Source of the DNA: DASTFY01 sp963769115
GTDB lineage: Bacteria > Actinomycetota > Acidimicrobiia > Acidimicrobiales > Ilumatobacteraceae
Assembly: GCA_963769115.1 (NCBI GenBank)
Contig: CAVYKN010000021.1
Location: forward strand, 36,934-100,933
Length of the DNA: 64,000 nucleotides
Reading direction: 5' to 3'
This document shows, piece after piece, positions 52,602-61,820 of the stretch. The first letter of the stretch is position 1; each line of letters starts with the position of its first letter. Made by a program: the position numbers and the translations under genes. Under the pieces are notes generated by a model. It saw nothing but the letters and a program-made list of their open reading frames with translations, was not told the origin of the DNA and searched no databases.

Positions 52602-53114
52602 TCAGCCCTGCTGTGCCACCGGGGGAGGAGGAGGCGGCGGCGGGGGAGGCGGGGGCGGCGGCATGGCGGTGGTCGCCTTCGGCGGTCGGTCGGCTCCGGG
52701 AACGGCCAGCTGGTGGGAGCCCCTGCCGAGCAGGGCCATGGTCGAGCCCGTGCCCATCGCCAGCGCGCCGAGGAGCATGAGGATCCCCCCGACCTTCAGC
52801 GACGCCTCGCCCTTGTCCATGATCAGGTAGGACAGCATGATCGCGGCGGCGACGATGCCCCAGGTGAAGCGGATCTGGCGCCAGGTGAAGGTGAGGACGG
52901 GCTCGGGGAGCTTGGACCCCGCCTGCTCCACGATGCCGGCGATGAGCATGGCGCCCCCGAGGATGGCCGGGATGGAGGCCAGCGGGAAGGTCCCGTTGCC
53001 CCACGCCGACACCCGGAAGCCACCGACGCCCCAGAAGCTGAAGAACGAGAAGACGAACGTGATGGCCCCACCGATCACCATCACCAGCTCGGCGACCGAG
53101 ATGTGCTTCCTCAT
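52602..53114 (-). CDS. Four-helix membrane protein with a poly-proline tail
   Basis: The 170-aa product has segments AELVMVIGGAITFVFSFFSF, FPLASIPAILGGAMLIAGIV, FTWGIVAAAIMLSYLIM and VGGILMLLGALAMGTGSTMA. After a short linker the C-terminus is a run of 15 prolines ending VAQQG. The family is unknown to me. An ACGGTA (TACCGT on the coding strand) lies 9 nt before ATG 53114, matching the leaderless pattern. The proline tail could bind an SH3-like or cytoskeletal partner, but this is speculation. Confidence 0.65.
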   Translation of the reverse strand: MRKHISVAELVMVIGGAITFVFSFFSFWGVGGFRVSAWGNGTFPLASIPAILGGAMLIAGIVEQAGSKLPEPVLTFTWRQIRFTWGIVAAAIMLSYLIMDKGEASLKVGGILMLLGALAMGTGSTMALLGRGSHQLAVPGADRPPKATTAMPPPPPPPPPPPPPPVAQQG

Positions 53115-53163
53115 ACCCGGGAAACGGTAGCCCAGGGGTCCCTGACCACCGGGGGACCCCGGG

Positions 53164-53176
53164 TACCATCGGTCCG
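53164..53176 (+). promoter_or_regulatory. Leaderless -10 box of purN
   Basis: TACCAT at 53164-53169 is 7 nt before ATG 53177, with no ribosome binding site. Confidence 0.55.
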
Positions 53177-53728
53177 ATGGGTCTGGCGGTGCTGGCGTCA
53201 GGGAGCGGCACCCTGCTGGAGGCCATCCTCGCCGACGGGCTGCACCCGCTGGTCGTGGTCAGCGATCGGTCCTGCCGTGCCCTCGACGTGGCCACCGCAG
53301 CCGGCGTCCCCGCCCGTTTGGTCGAGCGGCGGGAGTTCGGCCCCGACTTCGACCGGGCGGCCTTCACCGACGAGGTGGTGCGGGCCCTCAAGGACGCCGG
53401 CACGGGCCTGGTGGCCATGGCCGGGTTCATGACCGTCCTCGGCCCGGGGGCGTTCGCGGCGTTCCCGGAGCGCATCCTCAACACCCACCCGTCGCTCCTC
53501 CCCGCCTTCCCGGGCGCGCACGCCGTGCGGGACGCGCTGGCCTTCGGGGTCAAGGTCACCGGGTGCACGGTCCACGTGGCCACCGAGACGGTCGACCACG
53601 GCCCGATCCTCGCCCAGGAGGCCGTCCCCGTCCTGCCCGGCGACGACGAGGCCACGCTGCACGAGCGCATCAAGGCCGTCGAGCGCCGCCTGTACCCGCG
53701 GATCATCGCCGAGGCCGTGGCCGCGTGA
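53177..53728 (+). CDS. purN: Phosphoribosylglycinamide formyltransferase
   Basis: Third step of purine synthesis, using 10-formyltetrahydrofolate. The 183-aa protein begins GLAVLASGSGTLLEAILADG. The catalytic region is GFMTVLGPGAFAAFPERILN followed by THPSLLPAFPGAHAVRDAL with the essential Asn and His, and the Asp lies in VDHGPILAQEAVPVLPGD. purH follows 13 nt later. Confidence 0.94.
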   Translation: MGLAVLASGSGTLLEAILADGLHPLVVVSDRSCRALDVATAAGVPARLVERREFGPDFDRAAFTDEVVRALKDAGTGLVAMAGFMTVLGPGAFAAFPERILNTHPSLLPAFPGAHAVRDALAFGVKVTGCTVHVATETVDHGPILAQEAVPVLPGDDEATLHERIKAVERRLYPRIIAEAVAA

Positions 53729-53741
53729 GCGAGGCACTGGC

Positions 53742-55256
53742 GTGAGCACCGCGCTGCTGTCGGTCTACGACAAGGCCGGCATCGTCGAGCTGGCCAGCGG
53801 CCTGCACGAGCTGGGGTGGCGGCTGGTGTCGAGCGGCGGGACGGCGCGTGTGCTGGCCGACGCCGGCCTGCCGGTCACCGACGTCGCCGACCTGACCGGG
53901 TTCCCGGCCATCCTCGGCCACCGCGTGGTCACGCTCCACCCCGCCGTCCACGCCGGGCTGCTCGCCGACCTCGACCAGCCCGAGCACCGCTCCGAGCTCG
54001 AAGAGCTGGGCATCGAGCCCATCGGTCTGCTCGTCGTGAACCTGTACCCGTTCTCGTCGGATCCGGGCATCGAGCTGATCGACGTCGGTGGCCCGGCCAT
54101 GATCCGGGCCGCGGCCAAGAACCACGCCCACGTCGGGGTGGTGATGGACCCGGGCCAGTACGAGCCGGTGCTGTCGGAGCTGAGGACGGCGGGCTCGCTG
54201 TCGGCGCCGACACGGCGCGCCCTGGCACAGGCCGCCTTCGCCCGCACCGCGGCGTACGACGCGGCCATCGCGGCCTGGCTGGCCGGCTCGGACGATGCCG
54301 CGGTCGACGCCGAGCCGCTGCCCGACTCGCTCGACCTGCGCATGGAGCGGGTCCAGGAGCTGCGCTACGGCGAGAACCCGCACCAGCAGGCCGCCCGCTA
54401 CCGCCAGGCCGGCGGGCGGAGCTGGTGGGACGACGCCGTCCAGCACGGCGGCAAGGAGCTGTCCTACCTGAACCTGTACGACACGGAGGCCGCCTGGCGC
54501 CTGGTCCAGCGCTTCGACGAGCCGGCCGTGGTCATCGTCAAGCACGCCAACCCGTGCGGGGTGGCGGTGGCGGGAGAGATCACCAGCGCCTACGTGGCCG
54601 CCAACGCCTGCGACCCGGTCTCGGCCTTCGGGGGCATCGTCGCCTGCCAACCGGCCGGTGCCGGCGGACCTGGCCGAGGCGCTGGCGCCGGTCTTCACCG
54701 AGGTGGTGGTGGCGCCCGTCGTTCGACCCCGCGGCGCTGGAGGTCCTGGCGGGGAAGAAGAACCTGCGGGTGCTCTCCGCGCCGGCGCCGTACGGCTCGG
54801 GGCTCGACGTTCGGGGCATCGACGGCGGGCTGCTGGTGCAGCAGGCCGACACCGTCTCGCTCGACCGCGCCGCCTGGCGGGTGGTCACCAAGGCTGCAGC
54901 CGGACGAGGACCTCTGGCGTGAGCTGGCCTTCGCCTGGCAGGTGTGCGCGGCCGTGAGCTCGAACGCCATCGTGCTCACCCGGGACCGCCAGGCCGTGGG
55001 CATCGGCGCCGGCCAGCAGAACCGGCTCGACTCGGCCGGCATCGCGGTCACGAAGGCGGCTGGCCGGGCGGAGGGCGGTTGCTGCGCCAGCGACGCCTTC
55101 TTCCCGTTCCGGGACGGGCTCGACGCCGTCGCCGCGGCCGGCGTGCGGGCCGTGATCCAGCCCGGGGGCAGCGTGCGCGACGAGGAGGTCGTCGCCGCCG
55201 CCGACGAGCACGGCATCGCCATGGTGTTCACCGGGGAGCGCCACTTCCGGCACTGA
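53742..55256 (+). CDS. purH: Bifunctional AICAR transformylase / IMP cyclohydrolase
   Basis: Performs the last two purine steps. IMP cyclohydrolase motifs: ALLSVYDKAGIVELASGL, LVSSGGTARVLADAGLPVTD, LHPAVHAGLLAD and IDVGGPAMIRAAAKNHAHVG. Transformylase motifs: LRYGENPHQQAARYRQAG, KELSYLNLYDTEAAW, the catalytic VVIVKHANPCGVAVAGE and QNRLDSAGIAVTKAAGRAEG. Two compensating breaks near 54,650 and 54,895 leave a garbled middle although the frame re-enters. The correct middle reads PADLAEALAPVFTEVVVAP and later VLSAPAPYGSGLDVRGIDGG. The stop is directly followed by a repeat. Confidence 0.94.
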   Translation: MSTALLSVYDKAGIVELASGLHELGWRLVSSGGTARVLADAGLPVTDVADLTGFPAILGHRVVTLHPAVHAGLLADLDQPEHRSELEELGIEPIGLLVVNLYPFSSDPGIELIDVGGPAMIRAAAKNHAHVGVVMDPGQYEPVLSELRTAGSLSAPTRRALAQAAFARTAAYDAAIAAWLAGSDDAAVDAEPLPDSLDLRMERVQELRYGENPHQQAARYRQAGGRSWWDDAVQHGGKELSYLNLYDTEAAWRLVQRFDEPAVVIVKHANPCGVAVAGEITSAYVAANACDPVSAFGGIVACQPAGAGGPGRGAGAGLHRGGGGARRSTPRRWRSWRGRRTCGCSPRRRRTARGSTFGASTAGCWCSRPTPSRSTAPPGGWSPRLQPDEDLWRELAFAWQVCAAVSSNAIVLTRDRQAVGIGAGQQNRLDSAGIAVTKAAGRAEGGCCASDAFFPFRDGLDAVAAAGVRAVIQPGGSVRDEEVVAAADEHGIAMVFTGERHFRH

Positions 55257-55334
55257 GTCTTCGTCGCCCGCCCGATCGCAGGGGCGGGCTCCTACTCGCT
55301 TCGCTCGGCCGGCGAATCGACGTCGAATCGCCGG
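55257..55334. repeat. REP-like intergenic repeat, copy B (after purH)
   Basis: Right after the purH TGA comes GTCTTCGTCGCC, then GGCTCCTACTCGCTTCGCTC, then GGCCGGCGAATCGACGTCGA and ATCGCCGG. The first two blocks match the copy after rplQ, and the last matches the copy at 40833. This is the most complete version. Confidence 0.75.
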
Positions 55335-55400
55335 TTCTCGCGCTGACCGTCAGGGGCCGGACGCAACGGGAGGGCGGCGCAGGTAGCCTGGCTGGGCCCC

Positions 55401-56267
55401 ATGACCCGGATCGCCGACCTCCTCGCGTCCGGCCGGACGTTCTCCTTCGAGTTCTTCCCGCCGAAGACCGATGGGGCCCAGCTCAGCCTGGGCCGGACCA
55501 TCGCCGAGCTCGAGCCGCTCGGCCCGAGCTTCGTCTCGGTGACCTACGGCGCCGGCGGGAGCACCCGCCAGCGGACCCACGAGGTCGTCACCTGGGTCAG
55601 GCGGGAGACGGCGATCACGCCCATGGCCCACCTCACCTGCGCCGGTCATCGCCGCCCCGAGGTCGCCCAGATCCTCGAGGCCTACCGGGAGGCGGGGATC
55701 GACAACATCCTCGCCCTCGGCGGCGACCAGCCCGCCGACGAGGCCGACCGCCGCCCGAGCGACTACCGGTACGCGGCCGAGCTGGTCGAGGACGTGCGGG
55801 CCGCGGGCCCGTTCAGCATCGGCGTGGCCGCCCACCCCGAGGGCCACCCCCGCTCACCGAGCCGGGCCGAGGACCGCCGCCAGCTGGCGGCCAAGCTGGC
55901 CCTGGCCGACTTCGCCATCACCCAGTTCTTCTTCGAGCGCGACCACTACCTGCGCCTCGTGGACGAGGTGGCGGCGCTCGGCGTGACGAAGCCGATCCTG
56001 CCCGGGATCATGCCCGTCACCAACAAGGGCCAGGTGGTGCGCATGGCCGAGCTGTCGGGCACGGCCTTCCCGGCCTGGCTGGCCGAGCGGCTGGACGCCG
56101 TCGAGGAGCCGGAGGAGGTCCGCCGCGTCGGCGTGGAGGTGGCCACCGAGCTGTGCCGCGAGCTGCTGGACGCCGGCGCTCCTGGCCTGCACTTCTACAC
56201 GCTCAACCGCTCGTCGGCGACCCGCGAGATCTACGCCAACCTGGGACTTCCCGTCGCTGCTGCGTGA
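55401..56267 (+). CDS. metF: 5,10-methylenetetrahydrofolate reductase
   Basis: FAD enzyme making 5-methyl-THF for methionine. The 288-aa product shows TFSFEFFPPKTDGAQLSLGR, FVSVTYGAGGSTRQRTHEVV, ITPMAHLTCAGHRRPEVAQI, NILALGGDQP and SIGVAAHPEGHPRS. ITQFFFERDHYLRLVDEV and ILPGIMPVTNKGQVVRMAEL carry the flavin and substrate sites. TAGCCT lies 11 nt before the ATG. The frame is intact. Confidence 0.95.
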   Translation: MTRIADLLASGRTFSFEFFPPKTDGAQLSLGRTIAELEPLGPSFVSVTYGAGGSTRQRTHEVVTWVRRETAITPMAHLTCAGHRRPEVAQILEAYREAGIDNILALGGDQPADEADRRPSDYRYAAELVEDVRAAGPFSIGVAAHPEGHPRSPSRAEDRRQLAAKLALADFAITQFFFERDHYLRLVDEVAALGVTKPILPGIMPVTNKGQVVRMAELSGTAFPAWLAERLDAVEEPEEVRRVGVEVATELCRELLDAGAPGLHFYTLNRSSATREIYANLGLPVAAA

Positions 56268-56362
56268 TCCAGTGCCGCTCTCGGCACGCGGCAGCAGTGA
56301 GTGCCGCAGTCAGTTCAGCATGGGCCCGTAGGATCCGAACGGCCCTGCGGCCCACGACCGAC

Positions 56363-58410
56363 GTGACTCTCACCGCCCCCTCCCCGACGCGCGCCAGCGC
56401 GTACACCCAGCCCGTCCCGTACCTCCCGGGTCTGGACGGCCTGCGCGCCCTGGCCGTGATCGCGGTGATCGTCTACCACGGCAACCCGAGCTGGCTGCGG
56501 GGCGGCTTCCTCGGGGTCGAGGTGTTCTTCGTGATCAGCGGCTACCTGATCACGATGCTCCTGCTCAGCGAGCACCGGCGCTCGGGCTCCGTGGGGCTCA
56601 AGCACTTCTGGTTCCGACGCGCCCGCCGCCTGCTGCCGGCGGTGTTCGCCCTCCTGTTCGTGGTCAGCGTCGTCAGCGTCCTCTTCGTGCGCGACGAGCT
56701 CGCTCGCCTCAAGGGCGACCTCATCGCCTCCCTGACCTACACGATGAACTGGCACCTCATCGTCGGGGAGACGTCCTACTTCGACCAGTTCGACCGGCCC
56801 GCCGCTCCTCCGCCACCTGTGGTCGCTGGCCGTCGAGGAGCAGTTCTACCTGCTGTGGCCGCTGCTCCTGGTCGGCCTGCTGGCGCTGTTCCGCAAGCGC
56901 CCGGACCGGCTGTTCGGCGCCATGCTCGGCCTGGCCCTCCTCTCGGCCGTGCTCATGGCGCTCCTCTACCGGCCGATCGACCCGTCCCGCAGCTACTACG
57001 GCACCGACACCCGCATCGGCGGTCTGCTGCTCGGCTGCTGCCTGGCCGTCATCTGGCACCCGCGCCAGCTGGAGGCCGGCGTGCCCCCGGTACGTCCCCG
57101 CTCGGTGTCCATCGCCGGCCTGGCCGGCGTCGTGGTCCTGGCGGCGCTGTGCGTCTTCTCGACCGAGCGCGGCGCCTTCCTCTACCGCGGCGGGTTCCTG
57201 CTGGTCGACGTGGCCTCCGTGGCCGTGATCGCCGCCATCGCGCACCCGAGCGCCCGCTTCAACCGGCGCCTCGGCATCCCCCTCCTCGTGTACCTGGGGG
57301 TGCGGTCCTACAGCATCTACCTCTGGCACTGGCCGGTGTTCGCCCTGACCCGCCCCGGCGTGGACATCGACGCCGGGCCGGTGCCCGTCTTCATCCTGCG
57401 CGTGGCCATCACGCTGGTGCTGGCCGATCTGTCCTTCCGCCTGATCGAGGCGCCCATCCGCAGCGGCGCCATCGGCCGGTGGACCGCCAGTTGGCGGGCC
57501 AGCCAGGGGGAGGAGCGGTCACGGCGCTCACGGCGGGCCTTCCTCGTCGGTGCGCTCGGCGTGACCTCGCTCGTCCTCCTGACCGGGGCCATCGTGCGGG
57601 CCGAGCCGTCGGCCCCCAGCGACATCGAGGAGAGCCTGCGGGCCGGTGAGGACTTCGTGGCCAGCCAGACGACGATCGGCCTCGACCCTGGCACCGGTAC
57701 GGGCAGCACGGTCACGCCGTCCGAAGGGGCGCTCGGCACGGTGGCGTCGGTGCCCGGCCGTGGGGACCCTCCCGCCGGTCGAGACGACGACCACCGTCGT
57801 GCTGCCCCCCATCCCGGTCATCGCCATCGGCGACTCGGTCATGCTCGGCGCGGCGTCGAAGCTGTCGGAAGCGCTCGGCCCGGGCACCTACGTCGACGCC
57901 AAGGTCTCCCGCCAGTACAAGGTGGCCATCGACATCGTGCGGGCGCTGAAGGACCAGGGACGGCTGGGTCAGGGCGTCGTGCTGCACCTCGGCAACAACG
58001 GGCCGATGTCGGCCGAGACCTTCCGGGCCGTGATGGACCAGCTCGTCGACGTGCCGCGGGTGGTGGTGGTCAACGTGCGCGTCACCCGCGCGTGGGAGCC
58101 CGAGGTCAACCGCGTGCTCTCCGAGCAGGTGCCCACCTACCCGAACGCCCGCCTGCTCGACTGGTGGGGCGAGAGCGCCATGCACGGCGACTGGTTCGCC
58201 GATGACAAGACACACCTCAACGCAGTGGGCGCCAACGCGTACGCCCTCCTCGTGGCCGCGGCGATGGGCGACGTGGCCAAGCAGCCGGCGCCGACGACCA
58301 CTGTCGCCACGGTGCCGCCGGCCACCACAGCCCCGGCGACGGCGGCTCCCACGACGGCCGCGCCGACGACGACCGCCGCCCCGCTCCCGGCGCCCGCTCC
58401 CGGAGGGTGA
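56363..58410 (+). CDS. Acyltransferase-3 / SGNH cell-surface O-acyltransferase (frameshifted)
   Basis: OatA/OafA-like protein. Acyltransferase-3 domain, about residues 20-360: LPGLDGLRALAVIAVIVYHG, GFLGVEVFFVISGYLITMLL, KHFWFRRARRLLPAVFALL and LWSLAVEEQFYLLWPLLL, with about ten membrane helices ending RSYSIYLWHWPVF. After a linker an extracellular SGNH-like domain begins VIAIGDSVMLGAASKLSEAL, with LHLGNNGPMSAETF and the catalytic DKTHLNAVGANAYA. A Thr-Ala-Pro-rich tail of about 45 residues closes the protein. Breaks lie near 56,805 and 57,765. Total is about 682 aa. Substrate may be peptidoglycan or a surface glycan. Confidence 0.88.
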
Positions 58411-58430
58411 CGCTGCGGCCGTAGCCCGCC

Positions 58431-58443
58431 TACGCTCGCCGTC
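58431..58443 (+). promoter_or_regulatory. Leaderless -10 box of mdh
   Basis: TACGCT at 58431-58436 is 7 nt before ATG 58444; no ribosome binding site is visible. Confidence 0.5.
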
Positions 58444-59430
58444 ATGAGCGAACCCGCCCGAGTCGCCGTCACCGGAGCCGCCGGCCAGATCGGTTACAGC
58501 CTCCTGTTCCGCATCGCGTCCGGGGCGATGCTCGGCCCCGATCAGCCGGTCATCCTGCAACTGCTGGAGATCACGCCCGCGCTCAAGGCGCTCGAGGGCG
58601 TGGCCATGGAGCTCGACGACTGCGCGTTCCCGCTGCTGGCCGGCGTCGTGCGCACGGATGACCCGGAGGTCGCGTTCGGCGACGTCGACTACGCCCTGCT
58701 CGTCGGGGCCATGCCCAGGAAGGCCGGGATGGAGCGCAGCGACCTGCTGTCGGCCAACGGCGGGATCTTCCGGCCGCAGGGAAAGGCGCTCAACGACGCC
58801 GCCAAGCGCGACGTCAAGGTGCTGGTCGTCGGCAACCCGGCCAACACCAACGCGCTCATCGCCCAGTCGAACGCGCCGGACCTCGACCCCAAGCGCTTCA
58901 CCGCCATGACCCGCCTCGACCACAACCGGGCGGTGTCGCTGCTGGCGGCCAAGCTCGGCGTGCCGGTCACCGACGTCACCCGCATGGCCATCTGGGGCAA
59001 CCACTCGACGACGCAGTACCCCAACCTCTTCCACTGCCAGGTCGGAGGCAAGAGCGCCTACGAGCTCGTCGGCGACCACGAGTGGGTGGACGGGACGTTC
59101 ATCCCGACGGTGGCCAAGCGCGGCGCCGCCATCATCGAAGCCCGGGGTGCGTCCTCGGCGGCCTCCGCCGCCAACGCGGCCATCGACCACATGCGGACGT
59201 GGGCAGCCGGGACCGCGGAGGGCGACTGGGTCTCGATGGCCGTGACGTCCGACGGCAGCTACGGCGTGCCCGAAGGGCTCATCTCGTCGTTCCCCTGCAC
59301 CTGTGCGGGCGGCGAGTACCAGATCGTCCAGGGTCTGGAGATCGACGACTACTCGCGCGCCAAGATCGACGCCAGCGCGGCCGAGCTGGCCGAAGAGCGC
59401 GATGCCGTCCGGGAGCTCGACCTGCTCTAG
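58444..59430 (+). CDS. mdh: Malate dehydrogenase
   Basis: NAD-dependent citrate-cycle enzyme, 328 aa. The Rossmann motif is VAVTGAAGQIGYSLLFRIAS. Substrate-binding Arg residues lie in GAMPRKAGMERSDLL and TRLDHNRAVSLLA; the catalytic His is in MAIWGNHSTTQYPNLF. The form resembles cytosolic-type MDH. Its TAG stop overlaps the TAG of the convergent phosphorylase through a CTAG palindrome. Confidence 0.95.
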   Translation: MSEPARVAVTGAAGQIGYSLLFRIASGAMLGPDQPVILQLLEITPALKALEGVAMELDDCAFPLLAGVVRTDDPEVAFGDVDYALLVGAMPRKAGMERSDLLSANGGIFRPQGKALNDAAKRDVKVLVVGNPANTNALIAQSNAPDLDPKRFTAMTRLDHNRAVSLLAAKLGVPVTDVTRMAIWGNHSTTQYPNLFHCQVGGKSAYELVGDHEWVDGTFIPTVAKRGAAIIEARGASSAASAANAAIDHMRTWAAGTAEGDWVSMAVTSDGSYGVPEGLISSFPCTCAGGEYQIVQGLEIDDYSRAKIDASAAELAEERDAVRELDLL

Positions 59431-60161
59431 GAGCCCTCGCCCGCCGCGTCGGGCGCGGACGTCGCGACCCGGCAGGCCAGGGCCATCATGTCGTCCACGC
59501 CCCGCTTGAGCTCGTCGTCGCTGATGCGGGTGGACTCCTCGCCCTCGATGACGTCGCTCACGGTGAGGATCGTCAGCGCCTCCACGCCCCGGATGGCGGC
59601 GATCGTGTACAGGATCGCTGCCTCCATCTCCACGCCGAGGTGGCCCCGCTCGCGCCACCGCCGGAAGCGGTCGGGATCGGGGTCGTAGAACACCGCGCTC
59701 GACACGATCGGCCCCACATGGACCGTGGTGCCGCGCTCGCGCGTGAGACGCACCGCGTCCTCCACCAGGCTCCACGTCGCCGTCGGGGCGTGGGGCTCGC
59801 CGTTGGTGTACGTGAAGACCGTGCGGTCCTCGGGGGTGGCGGCGACGGCGACGACCGTGTCCGCCATCTGCATGCCCGGCTGGAGACCCCCGCACGTGCC
59901 CACCCGGACCAGACGCCGGGCGCCGAGCTGGATGAGCTCCTCGAAGGCGATGGCCGCACTCGGACACCCCATGCCCGTCGACTGCACGGAGAGCGGGCGG
60001 CCCTCGAAGGTGCCGGTGAAGCCGAGCATCCCCCGCTCCTCGTTGACGCAGCGGGCATCCGCGAGGAAGGTCTCTGCGATGTAGGCGGCCCGGCGCGGGT
60101 CCCCGGGACAGAGCACGGCCGGCGCGTAGTCGCCGGGCTCGGCCCGGAGGTGGATCGGCAT
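59427..60161 (-). CDS. Purine/uridine nucleoside phosphorylase
   Basis: PNP_UDP_1 family, 244 aa. Motifs: LCPGDPRRAAYIAETFL, QSTGMGCPSAAIAFEEL, RRLVRVGTCGGLQPGMQMAD, GHLGVEMEAAILYTIAAIRG and ILTVSDVIEGEE. The GDPxR, GTCG and EMEAA elements fit DeoD-type purine nucleoside phosphorylase, though uridine phosphorylases share them. TACCGT on the coding strand lies 6 nt before ATG 60161. Confidence 0.9.
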   Translation of the reverse strand: MPIHLRAEPGDYAPAVLCPGDPRRAAYIAETFLADARCVNEERGMLGFTGTFEGRPLSVQSTGMGCPSAAIAFEELIQLGARRLVRVGTCGGLQPGMQMADTVVAVAATPEDRTVFTYTNGEPHAPTATWSLVEDAVRLTRERGTTVHVGPIVSSAVFYDPDPDRFRRWRERGHLGVEMEAAILYTIAAIRGVEALTILTVSDVIEGEESTRISDDELKRGVDDMMALACRVATSAPDAAGEGS

Positions 60162-60187
60162 GGCCCGACGGTAGCGACCCGCAGGCG

Positions 60188-61027
60188 CTACTTGAGGAAG
60201 CGGCTCGTCGTGTTGTCGGCCAGGACCTTGCCCGCGGTCTGGCAGGTGGGGCAGTAGTGGACGGTGTAGCTCGAGTACTCGACCTCCCGGATCGTGTCCC
60301 CGCAGACCGGGCAGGCCTCGCCCGTGCGCTTGTGGACACCGCCGGGACGATCGGCGGACGAGCTCATGTCCTCCCGGGTGCGCTCGTAGGCCAGGCCCTC
60401 GTCGACGGCGGCGTGGATGGCGTCCACGACCCGCTGGGCGCCGTCCACACCGAGCTTGCCGGTGCCGGCGAACGGGGAGAGCTTGGCCCGGTGGCACACC
60501 TCGTTGGCCAGCCGCCGGCCCAGCCCGGCGATGCAGTGCTGGTCGCGCAGGAAGCCGTGGAGGCGCATCGGGTGCTCGGCGAACAGCGCGGCCAGCTGGT
60601 CCGGGGTCACGTCCATCGCCTCCGGTCCGAGCGAGCCGAGCGGGGGACCGGTGAAGAGGGAGTCCAGCTCCATGCACCAGACCCCGGCCTTGCGTTCGGT
60701 CCCGGCCTCGGTGAGGAGCAGCGCGCGCCCGTCCTCGAAGCGCCAGCGGGCCTGGCCGCCGCGAGGTTTGGCGGACTGCTTCTCGTCCTCCTTCAGCCGC
60801 CCACCCTGCATCAGGTGCACGACGAAGGTCAGCGGCGCGAACTCGAGCAGCAGGTACTTGCCCCGCCGGCCGATCTGTTGCAGGGGATGGCCGACCGCCT
60901 GCTCGGGAGGCGGGAGCGCCGTCTTGAGCGCGGTGAACGTGAGCGGCTGGAAGCGGGCCAGGCGGCTGCCGGCGTAGGCCTCCGTCAGCCGTTCGGCGTG
61001 CGCTTGGACCTCGGGCAGCTCGGGCAC
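60188..61027 (-). CDS. Formamidopyrimidine-DNA glycosylase family (Fpg/Nei)
   Basis: Base-excision repair glycosylase/AP lyase, 279 aa. It starts PELPEVQAHAERL with catalytic Pro 2 and Glu 3. The conserved Lys is in IGRRGKYLLLEF. A helix-two-turn-helix region spans QHCIAGLGRRLANEVCHRAK. The C-terminal zinc finger is EACPVCGDTI with YCPTCQT. The long interval between fingers and the GLGRRLANEV variant place it among actinobacterial Fpg paralogues. Lesion specificity is not evident. Confidence 0.9.
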   Translation of the reverse strand: MPELPEVQAHAERLTEAYAGSRLARFQPLTFTALKTALPPPEQAVGHPLQQIGRRGKYLLLEFAPLTFVVHLMQGGRLKEDEKQSAKPRGGQARWRFEDGRALLLTEAGTERKAGVWCMELDSLFTGPPLGSLGPEAMDVTPDQLAALFAEHPMRLHGFLRDQHCIAGLGRRLANEVCHRAKLSPFAGTGKLGVDGAQRVVDAIHAAVDEGLAYERTREDMSSSADRPGGVHKRTGEACPVCGDTIREVEYSSYTVHYCPTCQTAGKVLADNTTSRFLK

Positions 61028-61035
61028 GGCCGCCT

Positions 61036-61428
61036 CTAGCGGTAGTCCGTCTCGGGACGCACGGCGTTGAAGACCCCGTCGAGGGCCCGGAACACGGGCT
61101 GGCTGTCGAGGAGCTTCTGCTGATCGCCGGTGAGGCGGATGCGCCCGCCGATGAACGCCTCCTGCGCGTTGAGCGTGCCGTTGGCGACGGCCACAGCCGT
61201 CTCCCAGTCCTGCACGAAGCGCACGTCCTCGGGCTCCGCCGGCCCGGCACCGAAGTGCGCCGCCCCGTCGTCGACCTGGAGGTGGTAGGTGACCTCACCC
61301 TCGGGCCCGTCCGTGACGACCTGCGTGACGCCCAGCCGGGCACCGGCCGACGCCTCCTGCATCGTCGCGCTGGCGGCAACCTCGGCGGTCAGGGCCTCGA
61401 TCCACTCCAGGCTCAGGTACCGGAACAC
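61036..61428 (-). CDS. SCP2 sterol-carrier domain protein
   Basis: A 130-aa single-domain protein. VTYHLQVDDGAAHFGAGPAE, VRFVQDWETAVAVANGTLNA and QEAFIGGRIRLTGDQQKLLD match the SCP2 lipid-binding fold. Such proteins bind fatty or sterol-like ligands; the ligand here is unknown. It ends 8 nt before the glycosylase start and is probably cotranscribed with it. Confidence 0.85.
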   Translation of the reverse strand: MFRYLSLEWIEALTAEVAASATMQEASAGARLGVTQVVTDGPEGEVTYHLQVDDGAAHFGAGPAEPEDVRFVQDWETAVAVANGTLNAQEAFIGGRIRLTGDQQKLLDSQPVFRALDGVFNAVRPETDYR

Positions 61429-61452
61429 GGCGGACAGTCTGCCTGCCGCGCG

Positions 61453-61466
61453 TAGTGTCGGCCGCC
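61453..61466 (+). promoter_or_regulatory. Leaderless -10 box of the PEP-mobile-domain gene
   Basis: TAGTGT at 61453-61458 is 8 nt before GTG 61467. An earlier in-frame GTG at 61455 lies inside the box, so 61467 is preferred. Confidence 0.5.
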
Positions 61467-61820
61467 GTGGTCGTGATCGGGAGCGGGACCAAGGTGTTCA
61501 CGGCCGGGGTCGTGAGCGGCGAGCTCCGGGTCCTGGAGTCGCCGGCGGACGTCATCGAGCTCATGGACTCGGGCGCGCAGGGCGTCGTCGCGCTCGTGCA
61601 CGACGCGGGCGCCACGTTCCTGGCGCCGATCTTCCACGAGCTGACCGGAGTGCTGTGCACCGGCGGGACGCCCCGCAGCCACATCGGCATCGTGAGCCGC
61701 GAGTTCCAGGTGCCGTGCCTGATGGCCTGCAGCTTCCCGGACGGCGAGCCGGCGTCGGGTCGGCTCGTCGAGGTCGACTGCTCGTCGGCCGTCGGAGAAC
61801 CCGGAGTCCTTCGTGGTTGA
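61467..61820 (+). CDS. Stand-alone PEP-utilising enzyme mobile domain protein
   Basis: A 117-aa protein consisting only of the swivelling phosphohistidine domain. The motif CTGGTPRSHIGIVSREFQVP carries the His that shuttles phosphate in PEP synthase, PPDK and rifampicin phosphotransferase. No ATP-binding or PEP-binding partner domain is attached. It overlaps the next gene by 8 nt, which suggests a joint complex with that unassigned protein. Confidence 0.82.
   Translation: MVVIGSGTKVFTAGVVSGELRVLESPADVIELMDSGAQGVVALVHDAGATFLAPIFHELTGVLCTGGTPRSHIGIVSREFQVPCLMACSFPDGEPASGRLVEVDCSSAVGEPGVLRG

Noticed and set aside
54944..57649. A 901-aa plus-strand frame across purH, metF and the acyltransferase
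   Set aside because: It is out of frame with purH and metF; only the segment from about 56,363 is the true acyltransferase start.
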